Assembly: GCA_902766805.1 (NCBI GenBank)
Contig: CACXFF010000118.1
Coordinates: forward strand, 1-5,165
Direction of reading: 5' to 3'
Origin: an uncultured Coriobacteriaceae bacterium
GTDB taxonomy: Bacteria > Actinomycetota > Coriobacteriia > Coriobacteriales > Atopobiaceae
Length of the DNA stretch: 5,165 bases
The position numbers and the translations under genes are program-made. This document shows, piece after piece, positions 1 through 5,165 of the stretch (position 1 is the stretch's first letter; every line of letters starts with the position of its first letter). The notes beneath the pieces were generated by a model. That model searched no databases, had not been told where the DNA came from, and saw only the letters and a list, made by a program, of their open reading frames with translations.

Positions 1-87
1 ACCGTGCGTCTGGCGCCGGTGGACGAAGCGATGCTGCGCGAGCACGTCGCCGCCTGGTGCGCCAGCCGCAGCCGCGTGGGGCAGTGA
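1..87 (+). CDS. C-terminal fragment of an unidentified protein (5' end outside window)
   Basis: Frame 1 is open from the window edge to a TGA at 85-87 and encodes the last 28 residues, ending in HVAAWCASRSRVGQ. Nearly every codon ends in G or C, as in the other genes here, whereas the other two plus frames lack that pattern, so I take it as the real end of a plus-strand gene. The fragment has no recognisable motif and is too short for a family assignment. It converges on the transketolase genes, and its stop lies 85 nt before a strong hairpin (173-204) that could end its transcript. The function is unknown. Confidence 0.55.
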   Translation, partial: TVRLAPVDEAMLREHVAAWCASRSRVGQ

Positions 88-172
88 GTTCGGCAGGATT
101 TTCATCAACTATTGAATCGACAGCCCCAAATCGTTCAGTTTTGCCAGGAAGCAATGGCTTGAGACACAGAGA

Positions 173-204
173 AGAGGCCGCGGACCCGATAATCCGCGGC
201 CTCT
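173..204. terminator. Probable bidirectional intrinsic terminator between convergent genes
   Basis: A perfect 12-bp GC-rich inverted repeat (arms 173-184 and 193-204) encloses an 8-nt loop (CCCGATAA). It lies exactly 85 nt from both the plus-strand stop codon (ending at 87) and the minus-strand transketolase stop codon (at 290). Neither strand has a long T run. The minus-strand side is followed by a pyrimidine-rich tail, TCTCTGTGTCTC, and the plus-strand side by CGCCTTGTCATT. I infer a shared terminator of the U-poor type common in high-GC genomes, more convincing for the minus strand. Confidence 0.7.
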
Positions 205-289
205 CGCCTTGTCATTGCGCCGACACGCCTGGTGGCCGATCGTCCAGCCGCTCCAGCGCGTCAACGACGGGATCGTTGCGCCTGCGCGC

Positions 290-1222
290 CTAGCGGCCGA
301 GCATCTCGTGCGCGACCTCGACGATGTGCTCCTTGTTGAGCCGGTAGTAGTCCAGCATCTGGCTACCCTCGCCCGAGCGACCGAAGACGTCCGGCACGCC
401 GATGCGGCGCACGGGCACCGGATAGCGCTCGGCAAGCACCTCGCACACGGCCGAACCCAAGCCGCCCACGACCGAAGCCTCTTCCACCGTGATGATGTGG
501 CCCGTCTTGCGCGCGCACTCCTCCAGCAGCTCGGCGTCGATGGGCTTGATGGTGTGCATGTTGACCACCGTGGCACGGATGCCTTGGTCGGCCAACAGGT
601 CGGCAGCCTCCAGCGCACGCCCCACCATCATGCCGCACGCGACGATGGTGAGGTCGTCGCCGTCGCAGATGATGTCGCCGTGCAGCAGGTCGAAGCTGTA
701 CGAGTCCGCGTTGTAGACCGTGGGACTCGCCAGACGAGCGACGCGCAGGTACATGGGGCCATCGTACTCAGCGGCAGCGAGCACCGCAGCGCGGGCCTCC
801 ACATCGTCGGCGGGCACAACCACGCACATTTCGGGCAGCGAGCGCATCACGGCGATGTCCTCCATCGCCTGGTGCGTGCCGCCGTCCTCGCCGCAGCTGG
901 GGCCCGCATGCGAACCCACGAGCTTGACGTTGAGCCTGGGGTAGCACACCGAGTTGCGCACCTGGTCGAGCGCGCGGTCCACGATGAAGACCGAGAAGCT
1001 CGAGGCGAACGGGATCTTGCCTGCGGAAGCAAGGCCGGCGGCAGTGCTCACCATGTCGGCCTCGGCTATGCCCATGTCGAAGAAGCGCTCGGGGAACGCC
1101 TTCTTGAAGCCTGCGGATTTGGTGGCGCCAGCGAGGTCGGCATCGAGCGAGACGACGTCGGGGTTCATGGCGCCTAGCTCCACGAGGGCCGCGCCAAAGG
1201 CCTCACGGGTTGCGCTGTTCAT
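290..1222 (-). CDS. tkt: Transketolase, C-terminal subunit
   Basis: This 310-residue protein is the second half of a split transketolase (thiamine diphosphate enzyme, non-oxidative pentose phosphate pathway, cytosolic). With its partner it moves two-carbon ketol units between sugar phosphates. It carries the pyrimidine-binding domain (about 1-170) and the transketolase C-terminal domain (about 185-310). The GIAEADM motif (51-57) supplies the catalytic Glu54 expected to contact the cofactor aminopyrimidine. H105 and H117 in the GSHAGP...GEDGGTHQ stretch match the spacing of E. coli TktA H461 and H473. The start at 1222 is preceded by AGGAG with an 8-nt spacer and begins MNSATREAFG, typical of this subunit; an upstream in-frame ATG at 1276 would place that RBS inside the gene. 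It lies 78 nt downstream of the N-terminal subunit and ends 85 nt before a hairpin terminator. The related 1-deoxyxylulose-5-phosphate synthase is a single longer chain, so it is unlikely. Confidence 0.95.
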   Translation of the reverse strand: MNSATREAFGAALVELGAMNPDVVSLDADLAGATKSAGFKKAFPERFFDMGIAEADMVSTAAGLASAGKIPFASSFSVFIVDRALDQVRNSVCYPRLNVKLVGSHAGPSCGEDGGTHQAMEDIAVMRSLPEMCVVVPADDVEARAAVLAAAEYDGPMYLRVARLASPTVYNADSYSFDLLHGDIICDGDDLTIVACGMMVGRALEAADLLADQGIRATVVNMHTIKPIDAELLEECARKTGHIITVEEASVVGGLGSAVCEVLAERYPVPVRRIGVPDVFGRSGEGSQMLDYYRLNKEHIVEVAHEMLGR

Positions 1223-1229
1223 GATCGGG

Positions 1230-1235
1230 TCTCCT
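1230..1235 (-). promoter_or_regulatory. Ribosome binding site of transketolase C-terminal subunit
   Basis: The minus strand reads AGGAGA here, with 8 nt between AGGAG and the ATG at 1222. It decides the start codon against the upstream in-frame ATG at 1276. A small GC-rich stem (GTGGCC at 1240-1245 with GGCCCAC at 1250-1256, one bulged C) lies just 5' of it in the transcript and might affect ribosome access. That last point is inference. Confidence 0.75.
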
Positions 1236-1267
1236 ATCTGTGGCCTCACGGCCCACGTAGCAGGTTC

Positions 1268-1284
1268 TTCGCGCAAAGCGCGGA
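1268..1284 (-). other. Small GC hairpin between the two transketolase genes
   Basis: CGCGC (1270-1274) and GCGCG (1278-1282) form a 5-bp stem with a 3-nt loop, extended by a G-T wobble and a T-A pair to 1268-1284. It lies in the 78-nt gap between the N-subunit stop (1301) and the C-subunit start (1222). No T run follows, so it is not a convincing terminator. It could act as a weak processing or stability element that sets the ratio of the two subunits, or it may be chance in GC-rich DNA. Confidence 0.3.
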
Positions 1285-1300
1285 CACGTGCGGCGCCGCG

Positions 1301-2116
1301 TTACAGCGCGTGCACGTCGGCGAGGGCACGTTCGGCCAGCTCGCCCTTGGGGGCCTGGCCGTGCCACTCCACGGCGTTCTCCATGAAGCTCACGCCCTTG
1401 CCCTTGACGGTGTGGCAAATGATCATCGTGGGCTTGCCGACCGTGGCCTTGGCACGCGTGATGGCGACGCTGATCTCGTTGCAGTCGTTGCCGTCGGGCA
1501 GCTCGATGACCTCCCAGCCAAAGGCACGCCATTTGGCCGCGATGTCGCCCAGCGACATGACCTCGTCGTTGCTGCCGTCGATCTGCAGGCCGTTGAGGTC
1601 CAGGAAGGCGATCACGTGGTCCAGCTTGTAGTGGGCAGCCGACATCGCGGCCTCCCACACCTGGCCCTCCTGCGACTCACCATCGCCCAAAAGCACGTAG
1701 ACGTAGTAGTCCTTGCCATCCAAGCGGCCGGCGAGCGCCATGCCATTGGCGGCCGAAAGCCCCTGGCCCAAGCTGCCGGTGGACATGTCCACGCCCGGGG
1801 TGTCGTTCATGTTGGGGTGGCCCTGCAGGTAGCTGTCCAGCTTGCGCAGGGTGATGAGGTCCTCGCGGGGGAAGTAACCGCGCTCGGCAAGCGCCGCATA
1901 GAGCGCCGGCGCCGCATGGCCTTTGGACAACACGAAACGGTCGCGATCCGCCCAACGCGGGTTGGCGGGATCGATGTTCATGTGCTTGAAGTACAGGGTC
2001 GCGATGACGTCCACCGCAGACAGCGAGCCGCCAGGGTGGCCGCAGCCCGCGGCGTTGACCGACTCGACAATGTCGATGCGCATCTGTTTGGTAATGGCCT
2101 GAAGGTCGTACTGCAT
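1301..2116 (-). CDS. tkt: Transketolase, N-terminal subunit
   Basis: This 271-residue protein is the thiamine-diphosphate-binding half of a split transketolase; it works with the product of the next gene. Family landmarks appear in order: GCGHPGG with H27; SKGHAAP with H67; LQGHP with H100; TGSLGQG (113-119); the GDG...QEG cofactor/metal motif with D145; then LDLNGLQIDG with N175, 30 residues later as in E. coli TktA (D155/N185); and H252 near the end, matching H261 of the E. coli enzyme. The chain stops where single-chain transketolases enter the pyrimidine domain, and the C-terminal gene follows 78 nt later. Together the halves total 581 residues, close to a complete but compact transketolase. 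The start at 2116 is chosen because GGAGAGGA lies 9 nt upstream and the protein then begins MQYDLQAITKQMR, normal for the family. An in-frame ATG at 2200 would add 28 residues that span both the RBS and a promoter candidate. Confidence 0.95.
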   Translation of the reverse strand: MQYDLQAITKQMRIDIVESVNAAGCGHPGGSLSAVDVIATLYFKHMNIDPANPRWADRDRFVLSKGHAAPALYAALAERGYFPREDLITLRKLDSYLQGHPNMNDTPGVDMSTGSLGQGLSAANGMALAGRLDGKDYYVYVLLGDGESQEGQVWEAAMSAAHYKLDHVIAFLDLNGLQIDGSNDEVMSLGDIAAKWRAFGWEVIELPDGNDCNEISVAITRAKATVGKPTMIICHTVKGKGVSFMENAVEWHGQAPKGELAERALADVHAL

Positions 2117-2125
2117 TGGGGTGTT

Positions 2126-2133
2126 TCCTCTCC
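2126..2133 (-). promoter_or_regulatory. Ribosome binding site of transketolase N-terminal subunit
   Basis: The minus strand reads GGAGAGGA, followed by a 9-nt spacer to the ATG at 2116. This purine-rich Shine-Dalgarno sequence supports the shorter start over the in-frame upstream ATG at 2200. Confidence 0.7.
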
Positions 2134-2168
2134 AAAAACGACGAGCCGTAGCGGGTTTTGCACGCACC

Positions 2169-2174
2169 ATTCTA
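2169..2174 (-). promoter_or_regulatory. Candidate -10 box for the transketolase operon
   Basis: The minus strand reads TAGAAT, five of six matches to the sigma-70-type TATAAT, in a locally AT-richer stretch. A start about 7 nt downstream would give a leader of roughly 46 nt before the ATG at 2116, with the RBS inside it. No good TTGACA-like -35 box is visible at 16-18 nt; TTGCGC occurs with a 20-nt spacer, which is too long for a strong promoter. The assignment rests on the -10 match and position only. Confidence 0.4.
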
Positions 2175-2228
2175 ACGTTCACCGACAATCTCGCGCGCAA
2201 GGCGAAGCCGACTTGTTACCCGTCATGC

Positions 2229-2313
2229 GTGGCGGACTGGTGCCTGGCCCAACTTCGCCGCCTCCACGTAAAGGCTGAGGGTGGCGAAGCTGTGCCAGAC
2301 ACCAGTTCGCCAC
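2229..2313. repeat. Long imperfect inverted repeat (31-nt arms), REP/MITE-like or 3' hairpin
   Basis: Arms 2229-2259 and 2283-2313 are inverted copies matching at 27 of 31 positions around a 23-nt centre. In minus-strand RNA, two of the four differences become G-U pairs. CCTC (2261-2264) and GAGG (2277-2280) can extend the stem inward with a small bulge. The arms carry the cores ACTGGTGCCTGGC and, read from the other arm, ACTGGTGTCTGGC, each followed by CTTCGCC after a short gap. It begins 8 nt after the helicase stop codon in transcript direction, so it may protect or end that mRNA, but no T run follows it. The GTGYCTGGC core recalls dispersed palindromes of the REP type spread by Y1-family transposases; that link is inference. 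It lies upstream of the transketolase promoter candidate. Confidence 0.8.
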
Positions 2314-2321
2314 CCTCATCG

Positions 2322-3725
2322 CTAGTAATGTCTGCCGTAACGGCCACCCGCCGGGCCTCGGCCTCGGCTGCGGCTGCCCGAGAACATCGTGCGCGAGGCG
2401 CGCGACGTGGCACGCTGCTCGTTGGGCACGATGCGGCCCTGGTCGTAGGTGAAGCCGGGCAGGTCCCAGGTGGGGACGCGCTTCTTGGTGAAATACTCCA
2501 CCTCGCGCAGCTGCGTGATCTCGTCGGGCGCCACGAAGGTGTAGGCCAAGCCGGCATGTCCCGCGCGGCCGGTGCGGCCAATGCGGTGCACGTAGTCCTC
2601 GGGGTCCATGGGGACGTCGTAGTTGACCACCGCGTCGATGCCCGACACGTCGATGCCGCGGCTCATGACATCGGTGGCGACGAGCACCTGCAGCTTGGCC
2701 GAGCGGAAGTCCTCCAGGGCTTTTTCGCGCTGGCGCTGCTGCTTGTCGGCATGCATGACGCCCACCTTGACCTGAGCGCGGGCGAGCGACTCGGCAACCT
2801 CGTCCACGCGGCGCTTGGTGCGGCAGAAGACGAGCAGGCGCTCGGGCTGGTCCGCGGCCAAGATGGCCTGGAGCAGCTCGGTCTTTTGGCCTTGGGTCAC
2901 CGGGCAGAGGCGCTCCTCCACCGTGTCGGCCGTCTCGCCCACGCGGGCGATCTCCACGCGCGCGGGGTCCTGCAGCATCGTGGCGACAGTGCCTTCGATG
3001 CTGGGCGGGATCGTCGCCGAGAAAAGCAGGGTCTGGCGCTCGCGGGGCAGGGCCGCGACGATGCGGCGCACGCTCGGCCAAAAGCCCATGTCCAGCATGC
3101 GGTCGGCCTCGTCCAGGACAAAGACCTCCACTTGCTCCAGGCTCACGTGGTTGTGCTCCATGAGGTCCAAGAGGCGGCCCGGCGTGGCCACGAGCAGGTC
3201 GCAGCCCTGCTCCACGCGCTTGATCTGGCGCTCGAGCTTGGCGCCGCCCATCACGATCACGCTGCGCTGGCCGGTGATGTCGCACACGCTGGTGACGACC
3301 TTCTCGATCTGCTGCGCGAGCTCGCGGGTGGGCGTGACGATGAGGCCAAAGGGGCCCACGCCCGGACGACCGGTGCCCAGGTCACGCTGGGGACGGGGCT
3401 TGCGGCCACGACGCCGACGCCTGCGCGCGGGCTTGTCGGCAGGCTGGGCGTCTGGGGCGGGGGCGTCGGCCGGAGCGGCTTCGTCGGCGGCGTCGCGCGC
3501 GGCCTGCTCGGCCGCCGCACGGTGGGCGTCGATGCGCTGCAGCAGCGGCAGGGCAAAGGCCGCGGTCTTGCCCGTACCGGTCTGGGCGCACGCGATCACG
3601 TCGCGGCCCTCCAGCACCAGCGGGATGGCCTGTGCCTGAACGGGGGTTGGCTGGGAAAAGCCGAGGGCGTTGACCCCGGCGAGTATCTGCTCGTTGAGCC
3701 CGAGCTGGCTAAATGAAGTATCCAT
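2322..3725 (-). CDS. DEAD-box ATP-dependent RNA helicase, RhlE-like
   Basis: This 467-residue superfamily 2 helicase probably unwinds RNA duplexes in ribosome assembly or RNA turnover. Motifs appear in order: Q motif (F23, Q30 in GFSQPTPVQ); motif I AQTGTGKT (47-54); Ia PTRELA (132-137); GG (160-161); Ib TPGR (181-184); II DEAD (205-208); III SAT (236-238); IV LVFCRTK (298-304); V DVMSRGID (352-359); VI HRIGRTGR (380-387). The LVATPGRLLDL and DRMLDMGF segments resemble RhlE. All catalytic motifs are intact. Residues about 67-125 form an unusual insertion between motifs I and Ia: an Ala/Asp/Glu-rich run followed by RRRRRRGRK (101-109). The tail from about 437 is Ser/Arg/Gly-rich, a likely disordered RNA-binding extension. 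The start at 3725 puts the Q motif at the usual distance from the N-terminus. The open frame continues upstream to 4319 but is antisense-type overlap with the methyltransferase gene. No good RBS precedes the ATG (AGGG is only 3 nt away). The exact RNA target cannot be inferred. Confidence 0.93.
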   Translation of the reverse strand: MDTSFSQLGLNEQILAGVNALGFSQPTPVQAQAIPLVLEGRDVIACAQTGTGKTAAFALPLLQRIDAHRAAAEQAARDAADEAAPADAPAPDAQPADKPARRRRRRGRKPRPQRDLGTGRPGVGPFGLIVTPTRELAQQIEKVVTSVCDITGQRSVIVMGGAKLERQIKRVEQGCDLLVATPGRLLDLMEHNHVSLEQVEVFVLDEADRMLDMGFWPSVRRIVAALPRERQTLLFSATIPPSIEGTVATMLQDPARVEIARVGETADTVEERLCPVTQGQKTELLQAILAADQPERLLVFCRTKRRVDEVAESLARAQVKVGVMHADKQQRQREKALEDFRSAKLQVLVATDVMSRGIDVSGIDAVVNYDVPMDPEDYVHRIGRTGRAGHAGLAYTFVAPDEITQLREVEYFTKKRVPTWDLPGFTYDQGRIVPNEQRATSRASRTMFSGSRSRGRGPAGGRYGRHY

Positions 3726-3732
3726 GCGCCCT

Positions 3733-3738
3733 AGTATG
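3733..3738 (-). promoter_or_regulatory. Candidate -10 box giving a leaderless helicase transcript
   Basis: The minus strand reads CATACT, five of six matches to TATAAT, ending 7 nt before the ATG at 3725. A promoter here would start transcription at or within a base or two of the start codon, which would explain the lack of a correctly spaced Shine-Dalgarno sequence. Leaderless mRNAs are common in Actinobacteria. No clear -35 box lies 17 nt upstream (GCGCAC), so this is weakly supported. The helicase may instead be read from the methyltransferase transcript. Confidence 0.25.
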
Positions 3739-3751
3739 GCCCATTGGCGCC

Positions 3752-3808
3752 CATCGTGCGCCGCGCGGCCGGATTCTCCGCAGCTTGCGCACGATGCACA
3801 CGATGCAC
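3752..3808. repeat. Inverted repeat plus tandem 9-bp repeat upstream of the helicase gene
   Basis: CATCGTGCGC (3752-3761) and GCGCACGATG (3787-3796) are perfect 10-bp inverted copies separated by 25 nt. The right arm overlaps two head-to-tail copies of ACGATGCAC (3791-3799 and 3800-3808), giving three CGATG-containing half-sites in 57 nt. The cluster lies within the 115-nt gap between the methyltransferase stop and the helicase start, just upstream of the candidate -10 box. It could be an operator for a dimeric regulator, or a hairpin in a read-through transcript. No regulator can be named. Confidence 0.5.
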
Positions 3809-3840
3809 GCAGCTCCCAGGGCGGCCCCTTTCGAAGGCGC

Positions 3841-5163
3841 TCAGACCAGCTGGTAGATGAAGAACTTGAGGTAGTCGGTCTCGGGCACGCCCAAAAGGAT
3901 GGGGTGGTCCGGCGCCTGCTGGCGCGCCTCCACCTGGCGCAGCTGCACGCCCGCGTCATGGGCGGCCTCGGCCACCACGCGTGCCAGGCGCTCGGCAGGC
4001 ATGAAGTGCGAGCACGAGCAGGTGGCCAGGTAGCCGCCGCGTGGCAGCAAGCGCAGGGCCTCGTAGTTGATCTGCTGGTAGCCGTGGGCGGCGTGGTCGG
4101 CCGTGCCGCGGCTTTTGGTGAACGCCGGCGGGTCGAGTACGATGAGGTCGAAAGGCCCGCCCTCGGCACGCTGCAAGGCCTTGTCGGCACGCAGGGCAGG
4201 AAGGTACTCGAGCACGTTGGCACAGCTGAAGCCCAATTGCGCCCCAGCCGTCGCCGACGGGCCGGCCGGGTCCTGCACGGAGAAGCCGTTGAGCCGCGCG
4301 TTGGCACGGCCCAGCTCACAGGCGAGCTCGCTCACATCCACGCAGCGCACGAAGCTCGCGCCGCCCGCCGCCGCGTTCAGCCCAAAGGTTCCCACGTGGC
4401 AGAAACAGTCCAGCACACGCTTGCCGCCCGCCAGGCGCGCGACGGCGCGGCGGTTGTACTTCTGGTCCAGGAAGAAGCCTGTCTTTTGGGAGTTCTCGAA
4501 GTCCACGTCGTAGCGGATGCCGTTCTCCTCGATCACCGCACGGCCCGCGCGCGGGCCCGCAGCCGGCTCTTGCCACCAACCCTTGCGCAGCTCCAGGCCC
4601 TCCTTGGCACGCACCGGCGAGTCGGAACGCTCGTAGATGGCCGAGACCCGTTCGCCGGCCTCGCACAGGACCTCGAGCAGCAGCGGGAAAAGCACCGGAC
4701 GCAGGCGCTCCATGCCAACGGTGCCGACCTGCGCGACGAGCACGTCGTCGTAGCGGTCCACGATGAGCCCGGGGAAGCCGTCGGCCTCGGAGAACAGCAC
4801 GCGGCAGCAGCTCGTGTCGGGCTCCTTGCCCGGCAGCGAGCGCCCGAGCATGACGGTGCGGCGGTACTCCCAGGCCCACGCGATCTTGCGCCGCCAAAAG
4901 GCCTCGTCGAACTGGTCGTTGGCGTTGCGCGACACCACGCGCACGCGGATCTTGCTCTCCAGGGAAAGCAGGCCCGTGCCCTGGTAGGTGCCGTTTTCCT
5001 CCAGCACGTCCACCACGTCGCCGTTGACGGCCGTGTGCCCGTCGCTGGGAGCTGGCAGGATTTGGCGGACCTCGCCCTCGAAGACCCACGGGTGACCGGA
5101 GCGCAAGGCACGCGCCGCCTTGCGCGTGACGACGACCTGGGGAAAGCGACGTAGCTGCTTCAT
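3841..5163 (-). CDS. PUA-domain class I SAM-dependent rRNA methyltransferase, RlmI/RlmK-like
   Basis: The 440-residue product resembles the RlmI/RlmK family (COG1092), which methylates 23S rRNA; in E. coli RlmI makes m5C1962. An N-terminal PUA-type RNA-binding domain (about 9-80, with GHPWVFEGEV at 23-32) is followed by a middle domain with ADGFPGLIVDRY (127-138) and the family marker TGFFLDQ (228-234). The Rossmann methyltransferase fold then shows SAM motif I VLDCFCHVGTFGL (250-262), acidic CVDVS with D276, motif IV LDPPAF (343-348) and the cysteine motif TCSCS (381-385), which fits a C5-cytosine methyltransferase. It is longer than the roughly 396-residue E. coli protein, partly through an Ala/Gly/Pro-containing loop near 296-312. 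The ATG at 5163 gives a family-like N-terminus (MKQLRRFPQVVVTRKAARAL), but only 2 nt lie upstream, so its RBS is unseen and a longer start is possible. The helicase gene follows 115 nt downstream. The family is clear; the modified base is inferred. Confidence 0.9.
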   Translation of the reverse strand: MKQLRRFPQVVVTRKAARALRSGHPWVFEGEVRQILPAPSDGHTAVNGDVVDVLEENGTYQGTGLLSLESKIRVRVVSRNANDQFDEAFWRRKIAWAWEYRRTVMLGRSLPGKEPDTSCCRVLFSEADGFPGLIVDRYDDVLVAQVGTVGMERLRPVLFPLLLEVLCEAGERVSAIYERSDSPVRAKEGLELRKGWWQEPAAGPRAGRAVIEENGIRYDVDFENSQKTGFFLDQKYNRRAVARLAGGKRVLDCFCHVGTFGLNAAAGGASFVRCVDVSELACELGRANARLNGFSVQDPAGPSATAGAQLGFSCANVLEYLPALRADKALQRAEGGPFDLIVLDPPAFTKSRGTADHAAHGYQQINYEALRLLPRGGYLATCSCSHFMPAERLARVVAEAAHDAGVQLRQVEARQQAPDHPILLGVPETDYLKFFIYQLV

Positions 5164-5165
5164 GG

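Noticed and set aside
109..618. Minus-strand open frame ending in ...LAKLNDLGLSIQ, considered as a remnant gene in the 88-289 gap
   Set aside because: Most of it is an alternate frame of the transketolase gene; the final segment passes through the terminator hairpin and resembles no family I can name.
209..1177. Long plus-strand open frame (322 codons) antisense to the transketolase C subunit
   Set aside because: His/Arg/Val/Ala-rich composition with no family features. It mirrors the GC-ending codons of the real minus-strand gene, a common artefact in high-GC DNA.
2121..3716. Long plus-strand open frame (531 codons) antisense to the helicase
   Set aside because: Shadow of the helicase reading frame; no recognisable domains, and it runs through the intergenic palindrome.
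3731..3754. Very short upstream open frame (ATG at 3754, seven codons, then TAG) before the helicase
   Set aside because: No RBS, and it would not be transcribed if the proximal promoter is right; such short frames are frequent by chance.
3811..3840. Possible terminator just after the methyltransferase stop codon
   Set aside because: Only a 4-bp CCTT/AAGG stem with a 3-nt loop is visible, with no stable extension and no T run.
3726..4319. 198-codon N-terminal extension of the helicase frame
   Set aside because: It overlaps the methyltransferase gene on the same strand in another frame, has Arg/Ser/Pro-rich shadow composition, and would place the Q motif more than 200 residues from the N-terminus.
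3670..5154. Plus-strand open frame (494 codons) antisense to the methyltransferase
   Set aside because: Same artefact: biased composition and no motifs, while the opposite strand has a full set of methyltransferase motifs.
1..5165. CRISPR array, tRNA, rRNA, insertion sequence or phage genes
   Set aside because: No regularly spaced repeats, no tRNA-like cloverleaf or GTTCRANNC element noticed, and no transposase, integrase or phage protein motifs in any supported reading frame.

Overview
The window is high-GC bacterial chromosome. It holds four complete genes in a row on the minus strand and the 3' end of one convergent plus-strand gene at the left edge. A class I transketolase split into two separate polypeptides, together with high GC and strongly G/C-ending codons, suggests an actinobacterial-type genome. 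Coriobacteriia would fit, but this is an inference: no rRNA or other taxonomic marker is present.

Layout from left to right: (1) 1-87, C-terminal tail of an unidentified plus-strand gene. (2) 88-289, a convergent intergenic region centred on a perfect 12-bp hairpin at 173-204, probably a shared bidirectional terminator. (3) 290-1222 (minus), transketolase C-terminal subunit (pyrimidine-binding plus C-terminal domains). (4) 1301-2116 (minus), transketolase N-terminal subunit (diphosphate-binding domain). (5) 2117-2321, an intergenic region with a probable promoter and RBS for the transketolase pair and a very long imperfect inverted repeat (2229-2313) starting just after the helicase stop codon. 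(6) 2322-3725 (minus), RhlE-like DEAD-box RNA helicase with a charged insertion between motifs I and Ia. (7) 3726-3840, a short intergenic region with an inverted repeat, a tandem 9-bp repeat and a possible leaderless -10 box. (8) 3841-5163 (minus), RlmI/RlmK-like PUA-domain SAM-dependent RNA methyltransferase.

In transcription order (right to left) the genes are rRNA methyltransferase, RNA helicase, transketolase N, transketolase C, terminator. The two transketolase halves form one active enzyme of the non-oxidative pentose phosphate pathway and are almost certainly co-transcribed. The methyltransferase and helicase both suggest ribosome or RNA metabolism and may form a second unit. All four genes are conventional housekeeping types. 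I see no undescribed multi-gene system; the less ordinary signals are the non-coding repeats at 2229-2313 and 3752-3808 and the helicase insertion.
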